This document shows positions 6,842 through 15,329 of a stretch of DNA of 34,036 nucleotides, one piece after another. The DNA comes from Bacillus massilioanorexius (lineage in GTDB: Bacteria > Bacillota > Bacilli > Bacillales > DSM-1321). Location of the stretch: positions 1 to 34,036 of the forward strand of contig NZ_CABKRX010000028.1 of NCBI RefSeq assembly GCF_902374955.1, read 5' to 3'. A model generated the notes under the pieces. It had not been told where the DNA came from. It was given only the letters and a program-made list of their open reading frames with translations, and made no database searches. Numbering within the stretch: position 1 is the stretch's first letter; the number at the start of each line of letters is the position of its first letter. The translations under genes and the position numbers were made by a program.

Positions 6842-6889
6842 AAAAAAGCTTCTCTTTGGTAATTGGACCAAGGAGAAGCTTTTTTATTT
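6842..6889. terminator. Bidirectional terminator between convergent marR and zinc-ribbon genes
   Basis: aaaaaagcttctctttggt pairs with accaaggagaagctttttt (19 bp, one wobble) around a 6-base loop, with A-run and T-run flanks. It serves marR on the plus strand and is also the first hairpin beyond the stop of the minus-strand gene ending at 6894. Confidence 0.9.
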
Positions 6890-6893
6890 ATAT

Positions 6894-7172
6894 TTAATGA
6901 TTTTCTTCTTTTTGTAATTTATATTCATGGAATGTTTTTTTACTTACACGAAAGTTTTCTCCACAGTTTAAGCACTTCATACGTTTTCCACCATTATCTT
7001 TAAGTATCATGGCTATGCCTAAAATTAAAAAGAATAGACTGATCATCCATCCGATACTCTCAAACCAGGCTGTAGCAAAGGCTAGAGCAAACATCATCAG
7101 CGGAAGGTTTAGTAGCTTCTTTACTTTATGACTATGGCAATTTGGACATATAATAACATTTTGTTTTCTCAT
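6894..7172 (-). CDS. Small zinc-ribbon membrane protein, function unknown
   Basis: A 92-residue protein from ATG 7172 carries CPNC near residues 9-12 and CLNC near the C-terminus. Between them lies a roughly 35-residue hydrophobic stretch (LMMFALAFATAWFESIGWMI and onwards), so two Cys pairs flank one or two membrane spans. The two pairs could form one zinc ribbon if the hydrophobic part is a hairpin. I chose 7172 because gggggat sits just upstream. An in-frame ATG at 7241 would add 23 residues but has only a poorly spaced aaggg. The family is unrecognised and no function is claimed. It is monocistronic, between a shared terminator and a gene-poor gap. Confidence 0.7.
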   Translation of the reverse strand: MRKQNVIICPNCHSHKVKKLLNLPLMMFALAFATAWFESIGWMISLFFLILGIAMILKDNGGKRMKCLNCGENFRVSKKTFHEYKLQKEENH

Positions 7173-7405
7173 AAAAAATCCCCCATTATGTATTCGTATG
7201 TTTTCATTGGAAGTAGCATCCAATAAGTGATTTGTATTCATTTTCCCTTATTAACAAAGTGTAAACATGTTTAATAGTTGGAACATAATAAGGATGGTAT
7301 ATGGAAATAAAGAAATGATAGAGGTTCTTTTTATGTTAAAGGTAGAACCTACAATGTTTGTGGAATTGGTGTTTTGAGGTGGAGATCCTACTTGGGCTTA
7401 TTTCG

Positions 7406-7434
7406 ACAAATATATTTCTTAGGAAATATATTTG
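7406..7434. repeat. Perfect 29-bp palindrome in a gene-poor gap
   Basis: acaaatatatttc-tta-gaaatatatttgt has 13-bp perfect arms, followed by aaaaaagag. It lies in the 7242-7869 gap, which has no convincing gene. The only short open frames are a 27-codon frame from 7294 and decayed-looking pieces around 7330-7490. It may be an operator or a transcript stem; no partner gene is evident. Confidence 0.5.
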
Positions 7435-7869
7435 TAAAAAAGAGTAGAATTCATGTGAAAAATGTAGATAAATGAACCATCAAGATTTGTATTAAATAAC
7501 TAAATATTGTTGGTTTTTGAAAATTCCCACTAGACACTGTTCTTATGTTTAAGTGATATATAGTTATTAGGCTACTCAAATAGGATAGTAGGGTTAGAAC
7601 GTATGATGCCCTCTTTCGTACGTGTAGAGAGAATAACTAAGAGACTGCTCAAAGATGTGATTATATGTTTGATAAAAAGTGTATATATATTATAAGTTGG
7701 ATACGTTTTATGTATAGTTTGAATAACTTATGTGCTTTTCATTACGAAATAGGTTCCTTTTTTAAGTTAACTTTCCATCATAATATTATTTTGGTATATT
7801 TTTAATAAAATAAATGATTTTATCTTGGAAGTATTCAAATAGAAAATTGCTTAGGAAGAAGGAGAGTAC

Positions 7870-8463
7870 ATGAAGGATCAAAAGGCTAAGAGAGCACTCA
7901 AAGTCGACCGCTGGATTTGGTGGATCGTGACTATTATTATTACGGCCTGGAGTGTATGGATGATTGTAGATGGAAGAAGTACAAAAGCATTCATGGGCAT
8001 ATTAACGATATTATCACTCGTTGCAATAGGAACTTGGCAGAGAAAGGCTCGGAATCCATTCCCATCCATTTTTGCTAGTATGACGTATGGTTTTATCTTT
8101 ATATCAGTAGGCATAGGAACATTTGGTGGAGCATACAGCATTCATCACTTTGATGATTTTCTTCATCTTACATCTGGTATATGGATTGGATATGGTGCGT
8201 GGTTAATATTGCAATATATTGTTGGTAAGCAATTAGTGGAACAGTTACCGATTGCTTTCATCGGTTTGTATATTATCACTTTTGCATTAGCTGTCGCAGG
8301 CTTTTGGGAGCTACTTGAATTTGCTGGAGATAAATTATTTCATTTCACTGCGCAAGGTCGAGATCCAGACGATACGATGTTTGATATGATTGATGGCTTA
8401 ATTGGTGGAACAGTTACCGCTGTTTTCTTAATGATTAAGATGAAACGTGCTGTTAAACATTGA
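7870..8463 (+). CDS. Membrane-spanning protein, DUF2238/YjdF-like
   Basis: This 197-residue protein has about six hydrophobic spans. Its conserved polar signature is HHFDDFLHLTSGIWIGYG in the middle, then FWELLEFAGDKLFHF and RDPDDTMFDMIDGLIGG near the end. That pattern of Asp/His/Glu within membrane helices resembles the DUF2238 (YjdF-type) membrane family. No biochemical function is established that I know of. Start: ATG 7870 behind aaggagag. The gene stands alone, with long gene-free flanks on both sides. The short basic N-terminus (MKDQKAKRALKVDRW) is probably cytoplasmic. Confidence 0.8.
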   Translation: MKDQKAKRALKVDRWIWWIVTIIITAWSVWMIVDGRSTKAFMGILTILSLVAIGTWQRKARNPFPSIFASMTYGFIFISVGIGTFGGAYSIHHFDDFLHLTSGIWIGYGAWLILQYIVGKQLVEQLPIAFIGLYIITFALAVAGFWELLEFAGDKLFHFTAQGRDPDDTMFDMIDGLIGGTVTAVFLMIKMKRAVKH

Positions 8464-8468
8464 TGTTG

Positions 8469-8570
8469 CTTTTCGCTGCAAATGGGCGTTTTCTGTGGGA
8501 ATGGTTTTAGCAGGGGCTTTTGCTCATGCTATTCCCACAGGAGTTGTCCAACTTTCGCTGCAATTAATTC
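8469..8570. repeat. Dispersed Bacillaceae-type intergenic repeat (shortened copy)
   Basis: The element is bounded by tttcgctgcaa near 8470 and tttcgctgcaa near 8553. It contains the inverted repeat ctgtgggaat (8493-8502) / attcccacag (8531-8540) around gcaggggcttttgctcatgc. I recall closely similar blocks (CGCGGGAA...GGGGCTTTTGCTCATGCTGTTCCCGC...) scattered between genes in many Bacillaceae genomes. The identification is from memory. The element starts just after the stop codon at 8463. Confidence 0.5.
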
Positions 8571-8763
8571 CTAGTTAAAAAACAACACTGAAGTATAAGA
8601 GAGCCAAATGAAAAAAGTAGATGAACCTTATTCTATTCAATATATATTTTATTGATGGACTCCGTTAGTTCGATAGCTTGTAAGAAATAAGAGTCTCAGT
8701 TTTAAGTAGAAATGATATCTTGCTATCAAATGAATAGTGAGAACAAATGTAGGTGAATTTGAT

Positions 8764-8831
8764 CTGACTCAATAAAGTTAGACACATAGTTTAGGCAGCT
8801 TCTAAGATCTATCATTCGATAGATCTTTTTG
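8764..8831. other. Possible IS3/IS150-type end with a terminator-like hairpin
   Basis: ctgactcaataaagttagacaca resembles, with mismatches, the CTGcacccaataaGTTAGACA type of end of IS3-family IS150-group elements. Directly next to it, aagatctatc-attc-gatagatctt (8804-8827) forms a perfect 10-bp stem followed by ttttgg. No transposase is present, so at most this is a relic. The rest of 8571-9020 shows no gene. Confidence 0.3.
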
Positions 8832-9130
8832 GTATTTATTGTAAAATGATACATAAGTAATGAAAGAACAATAAATTTGTATTCTTATATGCCTTTGGAT
8901 AGATCTTTTGCTGGTTCAATATAACCTATTGAAAGAAAAAATTTTCATTTCATCTATGCGATTTTGAGAGAATTACACTATTAATTGATTCTAAAGACTT
9001 AGACAAGTTTCGGCGTGGGTTTGACGAACTATTTATATTAGTGATAAAAAATATTTGAACCAAAAAACATATTATGGAAATACATCTGGAAACAAAGGGT
9101 ATTATTATCTATTTATGGAGGTATTTATTT

Positions 9131-10510
9131 ATGCTAGAGGGCAATCGAAGAAGTAGACTTTGGATAGGAGTTGTGTCCCTACTTTTATTGGTATCTTTAA
9201 CTGCTTGTGGATTAAGTGAACAAACAGATACCAATAAGGAAAAGAATGAAGCATCTCAAAAGAAAGAATCCGAAAAAAATTCTGAATCAGAAGAACAAGA
9301 TTATGAAGTTGCTAGCAATATAGAAGAAATAATTAAAGAAAAAAAGGGGAAATACTCAGGGAACGCATATAATAAAGCAGTGATTCATAGAGCGTTAGAT
9401 AATAAGAGTTTTCAAGATAAAGATAGCTTTCAAATATATCATTCCTTGTTACAGTTAATAAGAGAGGGAAAAAATTATCAACCATATTATACATATTTTG
9501 AAGAATTTAACCCTAGCATTGAAACAATAATAAGTGAAATGCCTGGAGGAATGAAGTTAGATGAAGATGGTGGATTAGAAGGTAATACAAATATTGCAAT
9601 CCTATTAGACGCAAGTGGTAGCATGGCACAAAAGATAGGTGGTAAAACCAAAATGGATCTTGCTAAAAATGCCATTAATGAGTTTGTTGCTTCAATGCCT
9701 GAAGGCGCTAATGTTTCCTTAAGGGTTTATGGGCATAAGGGAAGTAATAGTGATAGTGATAAAAAAAGCTCATGTAACAGCACTGAAATAGTATATGATT
9801 TGAAGCCGTATAATTCATCAGTATTTACAAGCTCATTAGGGAAATTTCAGCCTACTGGTTGGACTCCAATTGCAAAAGCTATCATAGAAACAAAAGCTGA
9901 TTTTGAAAAAGCAAATTTACCAGGTAAAAACATTATTTATATAGTAAGTGATGGAGTTGAAACATGTGACGGTAATCCTGCAAAGGCTGCAAAAGAGCTT
10001 CATGATTCAAATATTGAAGCAGTAGTAAATATTATTGGTTTTGATGTGGATCGTAATGGACAAAAACAATTGTTAGCCGTTGCTGAGGCTGGGGGAGGAG
10101 AATTTGAAACTGTCGATACAGCAGAAGATTTTAAACGGTTATGGAAAGAGGAAAGACAACGTTTGTGGAATGAATGGTGGGATTGGGGAAATGAGAATTG
10201 GAACAAAGTTTGGGATGAGCAAGCAAAAAAAGAAAATGAGTTACATGGTAATAAATCGGAATTTTCTAATTTAATATACGATGAAAAAAGTAGGCTAACA
10301 GAAGCTTCGTATTATCTTCAAGAAAAAGAACAAATTAGTTATGATGTTCGCTTAGAAGTAGATAGTTTAATAAATCAACGATATGAAATTTTAAATGATT
10401 ATTCAAAAGAAACTTATGATGAACTAAGTCAAACTCTTAAAGCTGAAGGGAAAGAGTTAAAAGAATCCATAAAGGAAAAAGAGAAAGAAATGAAGGATAA
10501 ATACAAATAG
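9131..10510 (+). CDS. von Willebrand factor A domain lipoprotein
   Basis: This 459-residue predicted surface lipoprotein has a basic N-terminus (GNRRSRLW), a hydrophobic stretch and a lipobox LTAC with the lipidated Cys at residue 26. A Lys/Glu/Ser-rich linker follows. A VWA domain (about 155-340) has a complete metal-ion site: DASGS at 160-164, the Thr of GWTPIAKAI at 245, and SDG with Asp 274. Residues 345-459 are Trp/Glu/Lys-rich and then strongly charged and helical, probably coiled coil. The ATG at 9131 is preferred: ggagg (9117-9121) is nine bases upstream and it gives a clean signal peptide. The ATG at 9074 has neither. It stands alone, with no AAA ATPase partner adjacent. Adhesion or cell-wall-associated binding is plausible; the ligand is unknown. 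Confidence 0.88.
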   Translation: MLEGNRRSRLWIGVVSLLLLVSLTACGLSEQTDTNKEKNEASQKKESEKNSESEEQDYEVASNIEEIIKEKKGKYSGNAYNKAVIHRALDNKSFQDKDSFQIYHSLLQLIREGKNYQPYYTYFEEFNPSIETIISEMPGGMKLDEDGGLEGNTNIAILLDASGSMAQKIGGKTKMDLAKNAINEFVASMPEGANVSLRVYGHKGSNSDSDKKSSCNSTEIVYDLKPYNSSVFTSSLGKFQPTGWTPIAKAIIETKADFEKANLPGKNIIYIVSDGVETCDGNPAKAAKELHDSNIEAVVNIIGFDVDRNGQKQLLAVAEAGGGEFETVDTAEDFKRLWKEERQRLWNEWWDWGNENWNKVWDEQAKKENELHGNKSEFSNLIYDEKSRLTEASYYLQEKEQISYDVRLEVDSLINQRYEILNDYSKETYDELSQTLKAEGKELKESIKEKEKEMKDKYK

Positions 10511-10580
10511 AATAGAGCGTTTGTAAAGAAAAATCGAGTGCTGAATAACTATTGTTTTGTTTAAAAATGTAATCATAAAT

Positions 10581-10624
10581 GGAGTCTGATTTTTGTGTGT
10601 AATAACACAAAGAAGTCAGACTCC
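10581..10624. terminator. Hairpin between the VWA gene and lytS
   Basis: ggagtctga (10581-10589) pairs with tcagactcc (10616-10624), with an inner ttgtgt/acacaa stem. The tail is ctatttgttg, with no continuous T-run, so it is at best a modest terminator for the VWA gene or a stem in the lytS leader. Confidence 0.5.
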
Positions 10625-10676
10625 TATTTGTTGTAGTATAATCATTGTAGACATATTTAGAAATGGGGTAGCGGAA

Positions 10677-12455
10677 ATGATTGAGCTATTGCCTTTAATG
10701 TTAGAAAGAGTGGGATTATTAGTTATTTTGGCTTTTTTACTTTCTAGATTAAAGCTGTTTCGCCAGATTATGCACAATGATCATGGGATGAAAGAAAAGA
10801 TAATCTTGATTTTTATATTCGGCATTTTCGGAATTATTAGTAATTATACAGGAATTCAAATTGAACAAGGATTTATTAGCGGTCAGTCTTGGCATACCTC
10901 AGTCGATTTGGAAGGTGCCTTAGCTAATACGAGAATAATGGGAGTAGCTATAGGTGGGCTATTAGGAGGACCGATTGTTGGAATTGGAGCTGGTTTATTA
11001 GCAGGGATTCATCGTTTAACGCTTGGAGGCTTTACAGCTGTGGCTTGTGGTGTTTCCACCATTATTGCTGGTATCATAACGGGATATCTAGGAAAAAAGC
11101 TTGAAATTAAACATAGTCTTTCTTATAAACATGCTGTTATTATTGGGTTAATTATGGAAACGTTTCAAATGGGCTTTATCTTATTAGTAGCCAAACCATT
11201 TGAATCGGCTCTCCACTTAGTCGAAATTATTGCGATTCCTATGATCCTTATTAATGGGTTTGGGACACTCATTTTTATGATCATTATTAAATCTATGATG
11301 GTTGAAGAAGAAAAAACAAAGGCATTGCAAACACATAAGGCTCTTCATATTGCCCAAGCAACTCTTCCGTATTTTCGTAAAGGATTGAATGAACAGTCAT
11401 GTCAAAAGGTTGCTGAAATTATTTGGAATGCAACAAAAGCAGATGCGATTGCTATTACGAATAAAGAAGAGGTGTTAGCTCATATCGGTGCCGGAGCAGA
11501 TCATCACATAAGAAAACAAAATATTTGGACAAAATTAACAAAAAGAGTGATTGAGGAAGGTCGTATATTAACAGCAAAAAGGCGAGAGGAGATTGGTTGT
11601 TATAACCCTAATTGTCCGCTTCATGCAGCGATTGTTTTACCTTTGCAGGCCCATAATCAAACAGTAGGTTCGCTCAAACTGTATTTTACAAATCCTGATC
11701 GGCTTACGAGTGTAGAGCAGGAATTAGCTGAAGGTTTAAGTAAATTATTCTCTACTCAATTAGAGCTGGCTGAAGCGGAATCACAGCGAAAACTATTAAA
11801 AGATGCTGAAATTAAAGCTCTACAAGCGCAAGTACATCCTCATTTCTTATTTAATAGTATCAATACAATATCTAGTTTAGTTCGGTCAGATGCTGATCAA
11901 GCAAGAATGTTACTAATAAAATTAAGCACGTTTTTTCGAAGCAATTTGCATGGAGCGCGTTCGATGTTGATTCCACTTGAAAAGGAGCTTGAGCACGTAG
12001 AAGCATACTTAGCGATTGAAAAGGCTAGATTTCCAGATAAATATACGATTTGTTTAGATATAGATCCTTTATTAAAGGATGTATTAATTCCGCCTTTTAC
12101 ACTTCAGCCATTAGTAGAGAATGCTGTTCAGCATGCTTTTACGAGGTCTAAGAAAGGTGAGGTGAAAGTTCGTGTAGTTACAGAATGTGAGCAAGTGATT
12201 TTAATTACAGAGGATAATGGCATAGGGATTAACGATGAGAATCTTATGAAGTTAGGCAATCAAACGGTTGATTCTAAAAAAGGAACTGGCTCAGCGTTAT
12301 GGAATATCAAGCAAAGAATTATAGAAATATATGGAGATGAAGCTTCTTTTGAGATTACTAGTACGATTGGAATTGGTACAAAAGTTGAAATTCATCTTCC
12401 TTTTAAGCAAAGCAGATGGGAGGAAGAAGATGTTAAGAGCGTTTATAGTGGATGA
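10677..12455 (+). CDS. lytS: LytS-family sensor histidine kinase
   Basis: This 592-residue membrane kinase has an N-terminal 5TM-5TMR_LYT sensor over residues about 1-210 (MLERVGLLVILAFLLSRLKL; NTRIMGVAIGGLLGGPIVGI; AGIHRLTLGGFTAVACG). A GAF-like region spans about 225-370. The HisKA_7TM-type phosphoacceptor is QVHPHFLFNSINTISSLVR, with His389. The C-terminal ATPase carries PLVENAVQHAF, EDNGIGI and KGTGSALWNIKQR. The length fits LytS/YehU proteins (about 560-595). The start is ATG 10677: it matches the family N-terminus, although the ribosome site (ggggtagcgg) is modest. Its end overlaps the response regulator by 26 bases. The downstream cstA gene suggests the ligand is pyruvate or a related carbon-status signal, as in E. 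coli BtsSR; that is inference. Confidence 0.93.
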   Translation: MIELLPLMLERVGLLVILAFLLSRLKLFRQIMHNDHGMKEKIILIFIFGIFGIISNYTGIQIEQGFISGQSWHTSVDLEGALANTRIMGVAIGGLLGGPIVGIGAGLLAGIHRLTLGGFTAVACGVSTIIAGIITGYLGKKLEIKHSLSYKHAVIIGLIMETFQMGFILLVAKPFESALHLVEIIAIPMILINGFGTLIFMIIIKSMMVEEEKTKALQTHKALHIAQATLPYFRKGLNEQSCQKVAEIIWNATKADAIAITNKEEVLAHIGAGADHHIRKQNIWTKLTKRVIEEGRILTAKRREEIGCYNPNCPLHAAIVLPLQAHNQTVGSLKLYFTNPDRLTSVEQELAEGLSKLFSTQLELAEAESQRKLLKDAEIKALQAQVHPHFLFNSINTISSLVRSDADQARMLLIKLSTFFRSNLHGARSMLIPLEKELEHVEAYLAIEKARFPDKYTICLDIDPLLKDVLIPPFTLQPLVENAVQHAFTRSKKGEVKVRVVTECEQVILITEDNGIGINDENLMKLGNQTVDSKKGTGSALWNIKQRIIEIYGDEASFEITSTIGIGTKVEIHLPFKQSRWEEEDVKSVYSG

Positions 12456-13176
12456 TGAGCCATTAGCAAGAGATGAACTTGCCTATCTATTAAAGCGAAG
12501 CAGAGAAGTGGATATTGTTGGTGAGGCTGATCATATTGAAGATGTTCTAGAACAAGTGATTGAACAAGATATTGATGTTTTGTTTTTAGATATTGAGCTT
12601 GCAGGAGGAAATGGTCTCGAATTAGCTGAACGATTACGAGAACATACGGATGTCCCTGAAATTGTGTTTGCTACAGCCTATGATGAGTATGCTCTAAAAG
12701 CCTTTGAATTAAGTGCCTTTGATTATATATTAAAGCCCTTTGAAGAAAACCGTGTGAAACAAACGATTGTTAAGCTTAAACACAAAATGAATGATAAAAA
12801 AAGTCGTACACAAGAGTTCGTTCAAGTTCTAAATCAGAAAAAGGAAATTAAAGATAAGCTCGCTATTAATCTAGATGATCGTATTGTGTTAGTAAATATG
12901 AAAGATATCGTTTATTGTACAACTGAAGAAGGTAATACGATTATTACTACATTATCTGAAAGATTTGCAGCAACGGAGTCACTAGTAACGTTTGAAAGAA
13001 AACTACAAGATACAAGTATTATCCGTGTACATCGCTCCTATCTTGTAAATACTGAATATATTAAAGAAATACAACCATGGTTTAACTCAACTTACAATCT
13101 TATTATGCAGGAGGGGACATCTATTCCTGTAAGTAGAACATATACAAAGGAGTTAAGAGCTAAAATTGGCTTATAA
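12430..13176 (+). CDS. lytR: LytTR-type response regulator
   Basis: This 248-residue protein has a receiver domain over residues 1-120 (AFIVDDEPLARDE acidic pocket; LFLDIEL with phosphoacceptor Asp54; conserved Lys in ILKPFEE). A LytTR DNA-binding domain covers about 140-248 (IVLVNMKDIVYCTTEEGNTI; IRVHRSYLVNTEYIKEI; IPVSRTYTKELRAKIGL). Start: ATG 12430, inside the end of lytS, behind gggagga. Longer upstream starts lie in lytS coding sequence out of frame and are not credible. LytTR proteins bind short direct repeats upstream of target promoters; the 280-base gap before cstA is the natural place, but I could not pick out a clear repeat. Called lytT in Bacillus subtilis nomenclature. Confidence 0.93.
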   Translation: MLRAFIVDDEPLARDELAYLLKRSREVDIVGEADHIEDVLEQVIEQDIDVLFLDIELAGGNGLELAERLREHTDVPEIVFATAYDEYALKAFELSAFDYILKPFEENRVKQTIVKLKHKMNDKKSRTQEFVQVLNQKKEIKDKLAINLDDRIVLVNMKDIVYCTTEEGNTIITTLSERFAATESLVTFERKLQDTSIIRVHRSYLVNTEYIKEIQPWFNSTYNLIMQEGTSIPVSRTYTKELRAKIGL

Positions 13177-13248
13177 CTATAAAAAACAATGTTCCTACTA
13201 ATAATAGAGTATGTCTAGTTATCATGCTTAGGACATTTGGTTGACTTC

Positions 13249-13380
13249 TCATGGTTTCGCGTCTTTTTGCAACTCATCCAGAATATTTAGGTCTTTAACC
13301 AGCGAAATAAGTGTATATACTTTGTTGTTTCGTTGAATTTCATGCCAGCTATTTTGCATTTCAACTCGGATTTTTGACAT
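13249..13380 (-). CDS. Possible small protein of 43 residues, unrecognised
   Basis: An open frame on the minus strand runs from ATG 13380 to TGA 13249-13251. It encodes a charged, helical-looking peptide starting MSKIRVEMQNSWHEIQRNNK and ending NILDELQKDAKP. The composition is protein-like, but the only ribosome-site candidate is aggt about 10 bases upstream, part of the hairpin at 13392. It lies between lytR and cstA on the opposite strand. It may be a truncated gene or chance. Confidence 0.3.
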   Translation of the reverse strand: MSKIRVEMQNSWHEIQRNNKVYTLISLVKDLNILDELQKDAKP

Positions 13381-13391
13381 TTTAAAATGAA

Positions 13392-13418
13392 AACCTACGT
13401 TTATAACATACGTAGGTT
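13392..13418. promoter_or_regulatory. Hairpin or palindrome just upstream of cstA
   Basis: aacctacgt and acgtaggtt form a perfect 9-bp inverted repeat with a 9-base centre, followed by attatttt. It ends 22 bases before the cstA ribosome site. It could be the terminator of lytSR, an operator for cstA, or an attenuator in a cstA leader. A TTGACA at 13375-13380 lies just upstream without a good -10 box. Confidence 0.5.
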
Positions 13419-13456
13419 ATTATTTTACTATTAACAAGCGGAGGGGTTGAAAAGTA

Positions 13457-15259
13457 ATGAATGCGATTACAATTGTTATAGGAGCTATCTGTATTTTAAT
13501 GATTGCATATCGTTTATACGGTACGTTTATTGCGGTAAAGGTGTTAAAGCTTGATGATTCAGTTCCAACACCTGCTCATGAGTTAGAAGATGGAAAAGAT
13601 TATGTTCCAACAAATAAATGGGTAACATTTGGACATCATTTTGCGGCGATTGCAGCAGCAGGACCACTTGTAGGTCCAATTTTAGCGGCGCAATTTGGTT
13701 ATTTGCCAGGGTTACTATGGCTATTAATTGGAGCTGTAATTGGTGGAGCGGTTCATGACGCAGTAGTATTATTTGCTTCGATGAAAAAGAAAGGGAAATC
13801 TCTTTCTGAAGTTGCAAAAGAAGAGTTAGGACCTGTTGCGGGCTTCTGTACGGGACTTGCAATGTTGTTTATTATTACAATTACAATGGCTGGACTTTCA
13901 ATGGTTGTACTAAATGCATTACAAAACAACCCATGGGGAACGTTTGCAGTAGCGATTACAATCCCTATTGCTATGTTAGTTGGAATTGCTTATAAAATGA
14001 CAGGAAAATTGGGTATAACATCAACTATTGGATTTATTCTACTAATGGTAGGTGTTTTCTTAGGACCAAAAATTCAAGGAACAGCTCTTGGAGATTTATT
14101 AACACTTGATTATAAAACATTAGCTATTATTTTACCTATTTATGCTTTTTTCGCAGCAGCATTACCAGTATGGTTACTGCTTGCACCACGTGATTATTTA
14201 AGTAGTTTTATGAAAATTGGTGTGTTTATTGCACTTATTGTAGGGGTATTCTTTGTTAATCCAGTTATTCAAATGCCTGCTTTTACTGATTTTATAAATG
14301 GTGGAGGGCCAATTAATGCGGGTCCAGTATGGCCGTTTGTTTCTATTACAATTGCCTGTGGAGCCATTTCTGGTTTCCATGCTTTTGTTGGATCAGGTAC
14401 TACGCCTAAAATGTTGGATAAATGGAGCGACATTAAGGTTGTTGGTTTTGGAGCGATGCTTGTAGAATGTTTAGTAGGAATTATGGCATTGATTGCTGCT
14501 ACAGCGTTACATCCAGCAGATTATTTTGCAATTAACTCTACACCTGAAGTATTCAAAACATTAGGTATGACAGTAGATAATTTACCGGAATTAAGTAAAG
14601 AAATTGGAATGGATTTAGAAGGAAGAACAGGTGGAGCCGTAACGCTTGCTGTTGGTATGACGTATATATTTACGGGGATTAAATGGTTTAGTCATTTAGC
14701 GTCGTACTTCTATCAATTCGTTATTATGTTTGAAGCAGTATTTATTTTAACAGCGATTGACGCTGGAACTCGTGTTGCTCGTTACTTAATTCAAGATTTC
14801 TTAGGTGATGTGTATAAGCCATTGAAAAAGACGGATTGGATACCTGGATCAATCTTCGCTAGTGCTCTAGCATGTTTTATGTGGGGATATTTGTTGTTTT
14901 CAGGAGATATTAGCTCGGTTTGGGCATTATTCGGTGTTTCCAATCAGCTCATGGCTTCAATCGGTTTAATCATTGGAGCAACTATTATTTTGAAAATTGC
15001 TGATAAGCGTTGGTATATGCTTACTTGCTTAGTTCCACTTGCTTACTTATATGTAACGGTTAACTATGCCGGCTATTGGATGATTAAACATGTATATTGG
15101 AACAAAGCAGCGGCAGGATATAACTTCTTAAATGGAACGTTATCCGTTATCATGCTGGTGCTTGGACTAATAATCATGATTGCGGCTATTAAAAAATGGT
15201 CAGAATTATGGAAAAATCCACAGATAGGAATGGATACAAAAAGAGTACCAACCGTTTAA
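13457..15259 (+). CDS. cstA: CstA-family carbon starvation protein / pyruvate-peptide transporter
   Basis: This 600-residue integral membrane protein has about 15-16 hydrophobic spans. It matches CstA in length (B. subtilis about 598) and motifs: YVPTNKWVTFGHHFAAIAAA, AGPLVGPILAAQFGYLPG and WLLIGAVIGGAVHDAVVLFA in the first third, then ISGFHAFVGSGTTPKML, then AIDAGTRVARYLIQDFLG. E. coli BtsT and CstA of this family import pyruvate; peptide uptake has also been proposed. Start: ATG 13457 with ggagggg 10 bases upstream. Lying behind lytSR, it is the likely target of that system, analogous to BtsSR-BtsT. It is followed by a strong terminator. Confidence 0.95.
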   Translation: MNAITIVIGAICILMIAYRLYGTFIAVKVLKLDDSVPTPAHELEDGKDYVPTNKWVTFGHHFAAIAAAGPLVGPILAAQFGYLPGLLWLLIGAVIGGAVHDAVVLFASMKKKGKSLSEVAKEELGPVAGFCTGLAMLFIITITMAGLSMVVLNALQNNPWGTFAVAITIPIAMLVGIAYKMTGKLGITSTIGFILLMVGVFLGPKIQGTALGDLLTLDYKTLAIILPIYAFFAAALPVWLLLAPRDYLSSFMKIGVFIALIVGVFFVNPVIQMPAFTDFINGGGPINAGPVWPFVSITIACGAISGFHAFVGSGTTPKMLDKWSDIKVVGFGAMLVECLVGIMALIAATALHPADYFAINSTPEVFKTLGMTVDNLPELSKEIGMDLEGRTGGAVTLAVGMTYIFTGIKWFSHLASYFYQFVIMFEAVFILTAIDAGTRVARYLIQDFLGDVYKPLKKTDWIPGSIFASALACFMWGYLLFSGDISSVWALFGVSNQLMASIGLIIGATIILKIADKRWYMLTCLVPLAYLYVTVNYAGYWMIKHVYWNKAAAGYNFLNGTLSVIMLVLGLIIMIAAIKKWSELWKNPQIGMDTKRVPTV

Positions 15260-15287
15260 TAGATAATGAATTTCATAGATTTATCGA

Positions 15288-15329
15288 ATAGAACCCGCAG
15301 AGGAATTGTTTCTGTGGGTTCTATTTTTA
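15288..15329 (+). terminator. Intrinsic terminator after cstA
   Basis: atagaacccgcaga pairs with tctgtgggttctat (14 bp, one wobble) and runs into ttttatag. Confidence 0.92.

Noticed and set aside
7294..7377. 27-codon frame in the 7242-7869 gap, preceded by aagga
   Set aside because: It is too short and isolated; neighbouring frames continue similar composition past stops, so it is more likely decay or chance.
12331..12429. Longer N-terminus for the LytTR regulator
   Set aside because: The extra 33 codons are lytS read out of frame; the ATG at 12430 has a good ribosome site and yields the canonical receiver N-terminus.
13527..13862. 111-codon minus-strand frame
   Set aside because: It is a shadow of cstA; its Gln/Leu-rich composition is typical of antisense reading of transporter codons.
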